Positions 22,803 through 37,200 of a stretch of DNA of 64,000 nt are shown here, piece after piece. The translations under genes were made by a program, and so were the position numbers. This stretch comes from Tanypteryx hageni (taxonomy: Eukaryota; Arthropoda; Insecta; Odonata; Petaluridae). The DNA is taken from NCBI GenBank assembly GCA_028673005.1, contig CM054113.1, forward strand, positions 64,556,850-64,620,849. The letters are read 5' to 3'. The notes below the pieces were generated by a model that made no database searches, was not told where the DNA came from, and saw only the letters and a list, made by a program, of their open reading frames with translations. How positions within the stretch are numbered: position 1 is the stretch's first letter; every line of letters begins with the position of its first letter.

Positions 22803-25800
22803 GTAAGTTTAAATAAAACATGTTCTAATTATTATTTGCTTGGTTCCAATTTTTATGACATACTTTATGTAATTGATCCATTAAATCATGAAAATGCGGT
22901 ATTTATCAAAATAATACAATACTGTATTTTGATGACCGGTTTTTCTTCGTAAATAACGCAGTGGCGTTTTATAAATCATTTTCTATTATTCTGTTTCTTT
23001 TTTATAATTGAAGTGAGGTCTGCAAAGCTTTGAACAAGACTAGAGGCCTTTATCGCCGTTGGCTAGAGTTACAAGATGAACAGCTTGAAGATATTTCTAA
23101 GGACGAGTTAGAATGGACAACTACAGAGTTGAGGAACGCCTTGAGAAGCATCGAGTGGGATTTGGAAGATCTCGAAGACACCATTCATATCCTTTTCTAT
23201 ATCAAGTGTTGTAAAGGGTGAGTGGAAATAATGCCGAAATGGTGGAAAGTTGTTCAAAATATGCGTTTGGAATGTTGAATTTGCGTAAATTTTTTTTAGG
23301 AATTCTTTAACAATACCATAGCCATAAAGTTAAATATTACAAATGTGTTTGATCATTTATTGATTATTGAACTTTTTTCGGTTAATACGTATTTTAGTGT
23401 CCCATATTATTTTCGTAGTAAACCTACGGTATTATAGTGTTCCTAAATTTTTGTGTTATTATTCCGAAAATGTATTACTTGCTTCAAAACACCATTGTTT
23501 ATTTTTATTATTCGAAAAATGTATTAGTTGATTCGACTATGTTGTTGTTTATTATTTCGTGTTTTCCTTTCTCCAGTTACTATATTGTTTACCTTTTTAT
23601 TTCATTTGTTAGTTGAACAATCGATAATTACTATTTGCGCGACTTCACCGGCTTGGGTAAGTTAGTTGAAGTGTTTTGGATTTTCCCCAAAGGGACATTT
23701 TGCGCGACTTCAAATGGTTGGGTAAGTTGGCTGAAGTGTTTTGGTTCTTCCTCAAAGGAACATTTTGCGCGACTTCACCGGGTTGGGTAAGCTGATTGTG
23801 GTGTTTTGGTTCTTCCTCAAATGGACATTTTGCGCGACCAAGAATCATTTAAGAAAAAAATATATTTTGGCTAACATATGCTCTCGTCACACTTCCCCGA
23901 TGCGGTTTCCGATCACAACTTTTGAGACGCTAAATTGGTAATAATTAAACCATCTCCTAACCCAACCTTTTTTATCCAACCCGATGTTGAGGTGCGTATA
24001 ATTGCGGAAATGAGGTTATATTATTGAATTTTTCCTATAAATAATTTGGGACACTATAATACGGTAGGTTTACTACGAAAATAATAAGGGATACTAAAAT
24101 ACGCATTTACCACTTTTCCTGTGTTTTGAAATTATTCAACTTCATATGGCGTTTAAAACCATGGTCAACCCATTTCAAATTTGATATTTTTTGTGACAAT
24201 GAGTACAAACTTTTAGTTCTGAGATCAGTGCCTTCTGATGACAAAATTAAGACGAACAAATATATTTCGCATAATAATTATTTTTAAAGGTAGAAATATT
24301 TATCGGATTAAGTGTGTCATTACATAGTTACTGCTTACTATATCTTTCAAAGTTGACAGTGAAATTAGGTGAAAAGGCATGATAATATATTGTCAATCAA
24401 TTTATACATTTTCTCCTGCCAACTGGAATATAAGTGGTTTCTGTTATGTGTAGGAAGCAGTAAAATATATTCATTATTGTGTATTTATTGGTAATAATTA
24501 TTTAATTTTTGTATAATTTTATCATATTGTTTACTGTTTGCCCTTGAAACAATCAAGAGAAATGGGCAAAATTCGTCAAAATGCCTCATTTCTAGCCAAG
24601 TGAGTTTTCAATGAGATTATTTAAATTAAACAAAAAGATGAGAATGACAGTTGAAATAACTTACATCTGCCATGCTTAAAAATGTGTACTCAACATTTGT
24701 TCTGCAACCCTTTTGTTGTCATTCATCATAATTTTAAATAGTACTGCATACATTGGAAAATTTACTGTAAATTTCATGTTCAGTCTGTCAGATTTGATAA
24801 GTACAATTCACAAATGTACCAATTAGGCTGAGATTTTAATTTATCTTTAACCACAAAGCTCTTCAACTTAGCATTTTCCTAAAACACTTAGAGGAGGAAT
24901 GTGTTTTACAAAAGATAATTAGTTTTTCAACTCTGAAAATTATTTGAAATTTAACATCTACAAATCCCATTAATTTGAGGAGCATGAAAAAGTGTCCTAT
25001 GAAAAGATACATTTACCAATTTACATCCTGATATGTTTTTAGCATAACTGTGAATGAAGGATTTTATGCAGGAACATTGATAAATATACTGTTTGATTTT
25101 ATCAAAGTAGTAACTTAATGCTTGTGGCAGCTAGCAAGTTTTGGGGACCCAGACCTAACAATTTGGGGCCATTGGCATTAACTTGTTTAGCTAGGCATTA
25201 GAGGAGAATTTTCAATTAAAAGTAGGTGCTTAATGAAATAAGTATTGTTGATTTCTGTATTTGATATAACTTTTTTGTGATTTTTAATTATTCTATGTGA
25301 AGCTGGAGCTTCTCGATACCGCGATTCGGTGGTCGTTAGCCTGTTCATAGATCTATTCCTGCTTGATACTTATAAGCATCCATTTATTTAATTCTATTCC
25401 ATAAAAAGAAAGGCATATTTTGCCTTTGGCTTGAAATGTATTTGATGCTGAAATTGGCTCATTACATGCCATCATGTGCACGGTCATCAACTTTGAGAAG
25501 TTGAATATTTTCATGCATGCCAAAACTGTAAATTTAGCAGTGTGGCATATTTGACTCATGAACCTTATCAATCATTTTCAAACGGATTTAACATACAAAA
25601 CCTTAGTGTTAATTAAGTGTGCATTTCATCCATTTGCTAAGTAACTTTTATTTTTGTGAATTTTTTATTATTGGGTTGTTTCAGAATTCTAAAGAGATTT
25701 AAATTATTGTCAATATTATTTGTCAACTATTAACATGGAAGAAAATTTTTCCATTGTATGGTAAAAGTTGGAAAGTATTTTCCAAAGAAATTGTTTTATA

Positions 25801-28800
25801 TATTTCTTGTTGTAGTGATTTTGCTTATAGCAAATATGCAATAAGAATTGGATTACTTGTAGTTTCCAGTCTGAATGATTTACAATCATAATAATTTTGT
25901 GTAAATTTTGCATTTTATTTAACAATTTTGCATTATTTTTATTTAAATGTGGTTACATTGGCACTTAGTGCAGCATTACACTTTTATTTATATTAACAGT
26001 TTAACTATAAGATTACTTGACTTTTGATTAAGCTTTTAAGAGTGACATTTTTGTTTTCATTGTTTCTTGAGTGATATTTATGTTTTCATTTTTGAAACTG
26101 GGATATGAAGTCTTTTTAGCAATTCCATCACGATTTTGAAAAACCAAAATTTTTAGACTTACATATACATAGGTAATGTAAAAATACTATACATTTTACT
26201 TATTCTAATATGAATAATAATTTTTTGAGATAGTTCATATACTTAAAACATGTTTCCCTAGGTTAGTAAACAGGCCATAGTATCAGAAGCTAGCAATGAA
26301 AATTATTAAATCGATTATCGTTTTTATACAGTGGTAAAGCAGAGTTGCTCTGTAGTAACTATTAACAGAATTACTAAATAAACATATTAAAAATTCTCAT
26401 ACATAATGAAAATTATATGATGACTTTTGATTAAAATTGAAATCATGAAGACGTTATTTCTGGAACTGATTAATTTTCAGTTTTGCGTCCATAAGTAGGC
26501 TCAGGCAGTCTTCTGTTGTAGTGCACAGAGCGACTTTAAAGTGAAAATGTTTCCATCTTTGGAAGTGGAGTAACTTCTATAATGTGAATCCTTGGAAAAA
26601 TTCGGTCTGTCATAATTTGTTGAAGTGCTATGGAACCTGCATACGTAGGTATTCCATCGAGATCGGCAAGGTTTCATGCGGGAAAATTCTACGAGAGTCG
26701 AACTAGACAAACGTGACAGATACAAACCGGCGTGAAATTCTCCAGATTATATTAGAAGTGTTGTTATTTTTTCATTTTTATCTCGGTTCAAACGAGTCCT
26801 ATTTGGCAGCGTGGCCGGCGACGCAAAAACCGAGCCATTCCGGTTTCTGCCGCGCGTTATCTATTGTATATTTTCGCCCTCGATGCGAAAATTACCTGGG
26901 AAAATAGATCTATTCAGGAAATCGCTTGGAGGAGTATTTTCCTCAAAAAACATGGTCCTTCTCTAAAAGTATTAATCCGGTTGAAAAGCTGCGATACAAA
27001 AACAATCGGGTAGTGTGTTGCCGAAATCTCAGGGGGGGTCCAGTTAAAAAACTGCGCACCCTCCTTGATGGGAAAATTGCGCTATTTCATAACGTTTCCG
27101 CGTGACCAAGTAGGAAGCGTATTAGATCCATCAAAAGAAGGGTGACCCCGTTGACCGCATGTACCACGCTTTCACCCAATTAATGTCTCTCTTACATTCA
27201 GCGTGGACGCGGAGGAGTAGGAATTCCTTTGCGCAGCAAACCGAGTCTTGTTCGCTGTGACTGGAATGTGAAATGATACCTTCGTCGTCGAAAGGAATGT
27301 TCTCTGTGTCGAAATTCGTCTTCCGTCTCTTTTAAGTAATTGGAAAGGATATTTTTAATCTTGACGAATTTAAGGAGAACGTCGTTTTCTCTCGGGTGTT
27401 TTCGTAAAGGGACGCATGTTTTGCATGAATGTGTTCTTTGAGATTTCCATAATATTCGAGAGAAATCGGTAGCGTTCGATGGAGAAACCAGTGGAAACAA
27501 TTTCACGCTAATGCTTTTGAAGGTATTTCATTTATGTCGTCATTGTTTAAAGAAACTCGTAAAGATATACTAACCAACATGATCCCATGAAGTTTTTAAT
27601 TGGGAACTTATAAATGTACATTTTCCGAAGTCGTTGCAGTAACTTACATGTTGTGGGAAATAATATAAATGTTTACGTTCTGGCTGTACTTTCTTAATAC
27701 CGTCAAGTATAAAAACTCGTATAGGATGGGGGCGAACAAAAATGAGGGAATTATTAATCTATAAAATTCCTTTTATGTTTTGGGGTTAATATGGACTCTT
27801 TACTCAGGTTTTATTTCTAAACATTCATGTTTACATATTTTATTTCGTGATATATTGTTTTCAAGTTCTTGATTTGTAACTCAAAGAAGTTAGTTTTCTT
27901 ATTAGGCTGGTTTCCAAAGTAAACATAGCCTTATGAAATTATCCTGTCTGAGTGTGTGTCCCCTACTAACAACTTTTGCAACAATGGACCGATTTTTATG
28001 AAACTTGGTATGAGGCTCGTGCTGCCAGGGTCCACCTCCGGGCTATATTTTATTTTGCGATTCTTGAAGTCCCGGGTTCGATTCCAGGTACTTTTTCCCT
28101 ATTTGTTTTACATAGGAACTCTCAAATCCATTGTGCAGGGATGTTTTCTTTAATACTTTAAAATATCTTAAAATTGTGATATCGGAGCGAGGTCTGTACT
28201 GTTCTAAGGGGAAAAGAATGTAGATTCTAATTTATATCACAGAAATTTGGTAATTGATCGTATTTTCTTGAATTTATACTAAAAATTAGCGATTTTTCGT
28301 TTTAAATCGCATTTTATCGGATTGTTGCCACGGAGACGATTATTACCGAACTCGGCTTGAACATAGATTAGTGAAAAAATGGGTTATTTTCTTTTCCACT
28401 CAACTACCCTTCAGCAATGGACAGTTGATCCATACAAATAGAGTTTTGGGTTCCCGGCGATTTTTTTCCCCGGGATAGGGGAATTAGACTTTCAAATATC
28501 CCGGGAACAAGAATGATTTCGCATTTTTAATATTTAATACACCATTTTTCACTTAAACATGATATTTATTATAGATACAACGTAAATATACGTCTTTAAT
28601 AAATCCCAGTGACATGTGATACATTATTTACGACGAATTGTTAACAAATTCAATATTCAGACGCACTTTCACTTGCGCAACCGATCTTTCCTCGATGTTG
28701 ACGATGTGGATATAACATAATATAATCCTCTGTTGCAATTCCTTCCAAGTTAAAATTGTGGGTAGAAAATGTATGAAAGAAGTTTAAAAACAATCTAAAA

Positions 28801-31169
28801 TCTACAAGAGCCTTTTTCTGCCCCTTTGTGCATCCCTCGGTCACGCCATAGGTACAAATGCGAATAACTCGATAAAAATGGAGATATATCTTTTAAATTT
28901 GGCATGAATACTAAATTCGCATGGTGTCAAAAAAATCTAAAAAAAGTCCTGGGTTCGACTACAAGGAAGACATTTCCAGTTCCCATAAAGTAACACGTAA
29001 GCATCGACTTTTCGACGTGCAGGCTTTTATTCTTTTTGAGATCTAAATTACATAGTATTAAGCTAGGATCTTTGATTTAAGCCATTTTAAATAAAATTTA
29101 TAATATTTCTTATTCTGTTCATCATTTTTCGCCTACGGTTCGAAATCCCTCGTACGTTTAATTCACATATTTTGGAGGAATCTTGCCATTTTAACGGGAT
29201 GTTGCCTTGTCAACCAACCAACATTGTTAAACCTCGGAATTCTATTGTTATATCATTTCTTATGGGTGGAAGCGTTCTTTGAATGTTTTTAATACGAGCG
29301 AGAGAGAGGAGGAGGAGAGGGTAATGATTTTCATAGCAACCAATGTAAACAACATTCGTTGCGTTATATTTTAATGTAGAACATTATTCATTCGCATATT
29401 AAAATTGTTAGAATCATCGTAGGAGTTCGAGACTTGAAACAACGAACGCCTAAAAGAACGAAAGATTGTTTTCCTGCAATCGATTTTTTAATACGCGTCA
29501 GCTTTTAACGCGAAAATTTGACTCATTCTTAGTGGTTTGCATTGTTGTTGGTTTCGTGTAATTGGGTACCATTCATTGATTTGGATAATAGTTTCGCGTC
29601 GCATCTATTCACGAAATTTCATAAAAAAACGTTCCCGTTGAATTTATATATAATTCACTTAGGCAGATTTTTGGTCTATTACGGGGAGGGAGATGGGGAA
29701 AGGAAGAAGAATAGGAGGGGAAGGTAGTTCACTTCAGCGCCTAGTTTCAGATTCATGCAACTTTTACTTTTGGACCTTTTTTATACTAACGACTTTTACG
29801 GGCGCGAGAAGGAACCATTTTGACTTTGTATTAGCGTTCCACTAAAATTGAATTAATAGCAAGAAAAGCAACCTGATTCAGTTTCTAAATAGCATTCACT
29901 GAAAAAATATTTAGTATTCATCAGAAATTCTATTGGTACAACATGCATAAAATTTTAAAAAGTCAAAACTAATTTTGATAGTTAAACATTGGGGCTGAAA
30001 TTTGGAGGAATATCTAAAAAAAAACAGCTATGAAGGCAATACTGGAAAGCTTGACTCGGCACAAAATTCAAAGGAAGAATTTCCGGGAATAATTAAAATT
30101 TTCCCTGGAATCGAGAATGAGAAATATCGAGTAGATTCCTGGGAACCGGGAACGGGAATTCCCGGTTCCAAAACTCTACATACAAATTAGCGTATAAACA
30201 GTAACATTTATTAAATTCGTTTATGTAAAAGAATACATGCAAAATATAATGTCAGGAAGAGATTTTGACATTGCTTTTAGTATTTTAAACTTGATGATGT
30301 TCTACTAATTTGCTTTCCAATTTTTCTCTATCATTGATCAACTATGAATTTGTGAGAATTCCTTGGATGACTAACATACACAAACATTTCCTGTCGATAT
30401 AAGTAATCAATTCGAGACGTCAACTTAGTCATGATTTGGACTTCTTGTTAGTATATAGTCCAGATTTTGTTATAAAGAGATTTATCAAATCCGTTGTCAC
30501 CACTGTTTGCTTGAAATATATTTTTGGAATTTTTAAGCGATAAAGAAGCCAATCCTAGTAAAGCAAGTGGAAAGGCCGTCGCTCTTGTGTGAACGTGATA
30601 CTGAATGTTCACGCGCGTCGCGCTTTTAAATTAATTAAAATCTCTCCGGAAACTAGGCATGTCCCTTCGCGACAGCCATAACATTTTTAAATGAATCTGA
30701 AATCACTCGACGAAAAAAAAGAAAGCGGAGAAATATCCTCCCTCGGAGGGCGATAAATTGCCGAGCTCTAGTTGAGCTATCGTCTGATTCTCTCGAGTCT
30801 CATTGCTGAGGTCGTGGGTTCGTATCGAACCGTAGGTATGATTGTTCGCGATCTTCTCTGTTAGCCTCGTTCATGTCCCGAGGGATCGAGACCGTGACAC
30901 GGCGGTCGGCGTTTTCACTCAACGCTCAAGAATAACAACGGATGGAAATACGCCCTTCGATCGAACAGAATTACGATTAATAGTTGTTGGAGTTTTTATT
31001 ATTTCGGGAGCGATTGTGGTTGCGTGGATAGGAGTCGACCCTGATAAAATCCTCTCTTCGCTAGAGTTAATATCGCTCGTTTTCTAGTTTTCACTATCGG
31101 GGATTATCTTAAGGAGGATTAACCTGAAACTTGCAACGCTCACCGAGAAAAGCTGTTGACAATAAAAAT

Positions 31170-31209
<40 letters not shown>

Positions 31210-34200
31210 TCTCTCTGTAGCTGAAGAAGGAGTAGTTCCGAAAGCTTCTACGTTTGTGATGTTTCTGCGTTTTTGTGTTATTTTACGTGTGTCGCTTCGA
31301 CATCCCCGGGGCCTCGCCAACCTGAAGTCGTCTGATTGGTGAGTGTTCACTGGGTTTCCTCATCCCAACACCTTGTTGACATCCATATATCTATATATAT
31401 ATATATATGTGTGTGTGTGCGTGCGCGTGCGTGCGTGTTTGTGTGTGTGTGTCATGAAATTCACAACAGGTTTCGCGTTACAGCATCGTCAGGGGCTATT
31501 GACTTTCCAGATTTGCCTTTAACTGCGTTTTATATATGTAGTTGTTATTCCATCTTCCCCCATATCCTCTCCCTTCCCTTCTTCGTTACCAATCACCTGG
31601 TCACTAAGGTTTCTGCTTAGTTATATAATTTTTATAAGTTTCATTACGAATTAGTTCCACATAATTTCTCCTACATTGGTATATTCGTCTTCGAACGATG
31701 ATCTACTTTGGAGACATTACGCGGCTCTTGTTGTATCCCATGACTACAGTTGAACCTCTCTAATCCGCAAAACTCGAGACCGGAGACGTTCCGCACTATA
31801 GAATTTTCTGAACCACACGTGTTTAATATATGATGTGACTGTACACACTACCTAAACCATGATTTTATGTCTTGAACACAAAAACAGGAGTAAATAAAGC
31901 ATAGGAAGATATAAAGTAATACGAAAAATTGGTATCTATGTATGAGGTTTCCCTTACAAACAGTTCAGTTTATCCGATCCGGATGAGAACGTTAATGAAA
32001 CGGGCGGTTTTTACGTTTTTTCGGGCGTTTCTTTTAGCGTTTTATAAACCTCCAAAAACACAAAAAACGGGAAAATCGTTTTTTCCGGATTATCCGAAAT
32101 TCCGGAACCATTCCGAACCAGGTATGTTCCCGGGCCACAGAATTCCGAATTAAAAGTTTCGACTGTGCCGCGTTTCTCGACGTCGCATTTTCCTATCGAC
32201 GTCGATCACCGTTCCGAAAGCGATCCAAAAATGGCTTGAAGTCCGCGGGAGAATTAAAAAAATCGAACGAAATCACGGCATTTCTGCGCGGAATATTCAT
32301 TTTTCGCGACGGAGATGTAATCCCCTTTTTCATAACGAGTTGTCCTTGCGAGCGGGTTTTCTTTTCCCACTCTCTCCACGGGCCATTCGTTCGTCGCGCA
32401 TCGGGAAGCATTGGGAATCATAAAGTCGCGCTTGGCGGCAGCACGGGACATTATCTTTCTTTTCCGTACAAGGCTGCACCACCGGAGCTCGACCCGCGTC
32501 GGTGTGCGTGGGGAGTGAGGCCGCCGTCAGGGGTGCCGCATTCGTTGGAGGAGGGAGTGAGGAGGAGGAGTACGGAGGCAATTCTCTCTCTAGTGGGGAG
32601 GTTGGACGCGTTATCTGCAGAGGTCACTCGGTGAATGCACGTCGCGAATAGTCAATCGAATTCTCTTCTCTCTCTCTATCTCTCCCTGTAAGAAGGGACT
32701 ACATAGTCTCAATTTCGCCCTAATAAAGTCGTTTGTCTGTCTGTCTCTCTCATCCTCTCTCTGTCATCCTCTCCCTCTCTCATCCTCTCCCTCTCTCATC
32801 CTCTCCCTCTCTCATCCTCTCCCTCTCTCATCCTCTCCCTCTCTCATCCTCTCCCTCTCTCATCCTCTCTCTCTCTCATTCTCTCTCTCTCTCATTCTCT
32901 CTCATCCTCTCTCTCTCTCGCTCATCCTCTTTCTCATCCTCTCTCTCTCTCTCATCCTCTCTCTCTCTCATCCTCTCTCTCTCATCCTCTCTCTCATCCT
33001 CTCTCTCATCCTCTCTCTCATCCTCTCTCTCTCTCATCCTCTCTCTCTCTCATCCTCTCTCTCTCTCTCTCATTCTCTCTCTCTCTCTCATCCTCTCTCT
33101 CTCTCATCCCCTCTCTCATCCCCTCTCTCTCTCATCCTCTCTCTCATCCTCTCTCTCTCATCCTCTCTCTCTAATCCTCTCTCTATCATCCTCTCTCTCT
33201 CATCCTCTCTCTCTCTAATCCTCTCTCTATCATCCTCTCTCTCATCCTCTCTCTCTCATCCTCTCTCTCTCATCCTCTCTCTCTCATCCTCTCTGTATTG
33301 GAAAGCGCGTGGATATCTGTTGCCTAAGTGCACAGCAATACTTTATAATGTGGACCTTCTGGAAATTTAGGGCTTTATGATCTCTTCTTTGTCGTCAAGT
33401 TAGACGTGAATTTGGACTTAGTTGGTCGAATGGAGTGAAATACGACTTGTCATTTATAGGAAGATGCTTCAAATAGCGGGCGCCTGTAAATGTCGCTCCC
33501 ATGCGCATTAAACGTCTTCCTCGAGGGACTACGGCGATCTGCACGGGCACCACATGCAGTTTATGTTGGAAGTTTGCGTTTCGCTGACGCAGTGACCTAT
33601 TGTAGTTGTAATTTTTTTGACTTGAAGCGATTGCATCATACCTTATATAGGTTGAATTTTATTTCTCAGTCAATGATGGAATTCTTTTATAAGTTGTATT
33701 TTACAATTTCTTAATGATAAAGAAGGCCAACGACGAATAAAATTCTACATTTTCAGTAAGTGTGTGCTTGTCATAAAAGATTTAAAAGTACTAAGAAGAA
33801 GAAAGAAGCGAATGATTACACAGGTCATAAGATAAAGGCAAACTGGTTCTGAAATTACCTGAGGATAGGCATCATTACCATAGACGTGTTGAAGGGAAAC
33901 GAGAGCTAAGGACAACTTTTCAGATCCTAGATAACCTTTCTGTTAAGAATGGCGTACTTTCGCGATAACTTCGATTGTTATGGATTTCTTTCGGAAAACG
34001 CTTCCTACTGTATTGAAAAAATAAAAACGAATAAATGTAAATGTCCCCTGCGATAAGAACAAACGTATCTATGTTTATGACGTTATGTTAGGTCATGACC
34101 ACGTGGCCGGTTGTTTTATTTCTCGATTTCTGGTCGTTGGGGAAGGAATGTCTCGATTGATTAACTTGGGATTATGTGCACGTCTTTTTAATGATGCTAC

Positions 34201-37200
34201 ATGAATTTTTTATTTCCTCAATGGCGATTAGTCCGACTTCGAGTGGAATTTGTAGGCAATTATCTAAGTTGTGCGCGTTTGACTTTCAAAAAATGATCAC
34301 TTGAATGCAGATCGTTGCCTTTATCGAAAGAATGCGTTAGATAACTTGTATAATCATATGATGTTTGACCCAAGAATATGAGAATTTCAACTGTAAAGTA
34401 TTTGTCGACGGTATAGCGCTGTAACAACGCCTACTCAAGCTACGCGAAACGTATGGACCAACCAACGGAATGAGGCCACCGAGAGGCACTAAAATCGCCG
34501 GTTTCTATTCCTGTTATCTATATGTTTACAAAAAACTTATGACTTCTAAATAATATCATAAAAACTACGTTTTTCCTAGATACTTAAATGTTATTTTTGC
34601 TTTGAGTCTTCATTTATTGTTCAAGATGGGGAGACCATCATTAATTCTTGCATTGGGGCCCAGTCATCCGTAGCTAGCCTATTGCTTTGGTTGTAATTAA
34701 ACTGACGCTGTTTCTTATAACGACTTTTGCCTCATTTTTCGCGAAATTAGTGTTGTGTGAGTGGGGCTGTATAAGATGCAGGGTGAGCATTCTTTGTTAT
34801 GTTTCTCTTAAAAGAAACTATGTACCTCCGAATCATATTTTCTTAGTCTTTTTAAGTTGAAATAAAAGTGCATTCTTAACAGTCGTATTCTATAATTCCA
34901 CGAAAAATCTCGTATAATTTGCGCAAACCGAACCGAGAAAAATCGCCTAAGGATTGGTTATTATGTGGCTTTTTCTAAATCGAACTAATGAGCTCTTGGC
35001 GGTAAAAAATAAAACGATATAACGATCACGAACCGCTCACAATCAAACGCTAATGGTTTAAAATACGAGCGAGGATAAAAGAAGCGATCGACACGTTTCA
35101 TTAGTCTCGGACAGAGGTGACGCAGGAAACCGTCTTTGAATTCGAAAGTATACCTGAGCCTCTTTTTTAACTTATTAACGCCCACCGTTGCGAAATCGCA
35201 AAATTTTCTAACGATGTTTTTGAAATTGTTAAACAAATAATTTATTTCTGCTGTTACTCTGCATTCTTTAAAAAAAATCTTTTCTATCAGTGTAGAGTAA
35301 TAGCAGAAGTAAATCATTAATTTAACAATAAAAAAAATCATTTGAAACATTTTGCATTTTCGCAATTCTGGGTGTTAATGGGTTAAGGAGGATGAGAATG
35401 TTTCAAGCCAGAAAAATTCTGCAAATAATAAAATGAGATCGACTTCCTCGAAACGGAAGACGTCGATGTTCCAAAGGTAACCATGGAACAAAATACCTAA
35501 ATGTGCTCTAGGCGAAACATAGGTCGTGTTACAATAACAATATTGGTGAAAGTGACGATTGTCTTTCTTTTTTGTCGAATCTCTTATATGTCCCACAAAT
35601 GATTACATGAAACTCGCGACTTTATTTGTAACTATGGGAGCTTATCAGGATGGGACGAGGCGACGGCATTACTGAAAGGCTTGACTCGCATAAAAAAGTT
35701 TTGAAGAAACCGATGACGGAATACTAGAAGGAAAAAATTAAATGAGTTGGAATCCGTGAAGAAGCACGGTCTAAGATTCGGCAGGGTCGCGAAGCCGCAG
35801 GAATGAAGTTACGTAAGCATTGCCGAGTCAAGCGAGGGAAGCATAGCGTTAGCGTCGGGAACGTAGGTTCCCAGCATTGGCTAGTTATGCGAAAAAAGCA
35901 AGGAGCGTGCCGAATATTTCGAATCGAATTGATGTTGTGCGAAGGTGGAGCTCTGATATGGAGTAGAGAAAGTGCCGCAAAATTTGAAAACGTCGATAAT
36001 GTAAGCTAGAGGTTAAACGATACAGAGCAGATTCGGGATAATTTATGAATTATCTCCACAAGCTATAACAATGTTGAGAAAAACCAGACTAATTTCGGCT
36101 GTTGGAACTACCCGATTTATCAATATTAGATTCGGGCCATAAGACGAGCTCGATAAGATGTGGGCTACTTCGGGAGAAAATGTGCGATGGATGATTCAAA
36201 ATGCCTTCACGCCGAAAACACACACAAGGGAGGAGGGAAACTCTGGTGCCGGCATCAGCCTACTCTTAACGTCCCTGACTTGCGCGGTCGGAATAAATGA
36301 ATGTGTTGCAGGATTGTCAGATGAAAAAATCTCGAAAATATCTTCTCTTCCTTAAAAATATGAAGAGAAAAGAGACCCATAAGCGTTCAGACCTGTGCTT
36401 TTCAACCGATCAGGTGGATCAGGCGTGCACCCAGCGGGGGGAGGTGGGGGGGGGGAGGAGCTGACGGACTTAAGCCTCCCCAAAACTCGAAATGTTCTTC
36501 CTTAATAACAGTGCTCGCATGAGAACGCTGCGCCGTTCCACTTGATACAAAACGAAGCTCTTTGCGTTCCCATTGCTAAAAAAGCAGATAAGAATGTTCT
36601 TGTTGTTAAAATATTTCAGAAAGTCGTCTTCGCGCGTAAGAACTTGAAATTTACGTTGGCGATTATATGTTGGACCCCGAGGCGGCTTTAGGGGTGGGCG
36701 AAACGGGTGGTCGCCCGGGGTACCGAAGGAGCCCCTTAAGGGCATAAATTTTTCTCGAGCGACAAGTGATGTAAGTGAGCGTAGATCCTAAAAGGTAGCG
36801 TGGGTTCCCAAGGCGTAGGCAAAAGCTACAGGCAGGGAATCGTATGTCTGGTGGCACATCCAAAGGACAAGAGGGGAGGCGGCGTTGGTCTGCGTACTCT
36901 AAGAGAAATACTGATTCTGAGAAGAAGACACCAGAGACGGGAAATGCACCTCCTTTTCCGGAAACGGGAGAGTTTGTCAACAGAGAGGAGTAAGGATGAA
37001 GTCCATGGGTGATTTAAGAAGTAAGCCTCCTTTACAGAAAAAAAGAAAAAGGTTCTTAAGTATGCTGGAGGGAGGGGTAACATGAAAAGGGCGTGACATT
37101 GGGTGAAAGCTGGAAAACAAAAAAGTTACAACATATTGGTGCAATTTAGAATAGAGTCGCCCGCTAGATATTCTATACGCCATACCATATCTGGTGTTTG

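Noticed and set aside
23218..23223. GTGAGT as the normal donor of syntaxin-6 exon 2
   Set aside because: It would add residues foreign to the family and break the DTI-x-IVE continuity that the AT-AC junction preserves.
23636..23838. Regular 65-bp repeats that might suggest a CRISPR array
   Set aside because: Units are contiguous without unique spacers, lie inside an inverted-repeat element, and the window is eukaryotic.
27198..27506. 102-codon minus-strand reading
   Set aside because: No recognisable domain, no splice context, and no conservation argument available from sequence alone.
28060..28085. tRNA-like B box GGTTCGATTCC
   Set aside because: Isolated motif without a foldable tRNA around it.
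32733..33218. 161-codon open reading rich in Leu, Ser, His, Pro
   Set aside because: Entirely made of the CTCTCTCATC-type minisatellite; no non-repeat sequence and no conserved domain.
36663..37083. Overlapping 85-105-codon minus readings
   Set aside because: They fall within the non-coding 5' part of the hAT element at 36420-38954 and match no domain.
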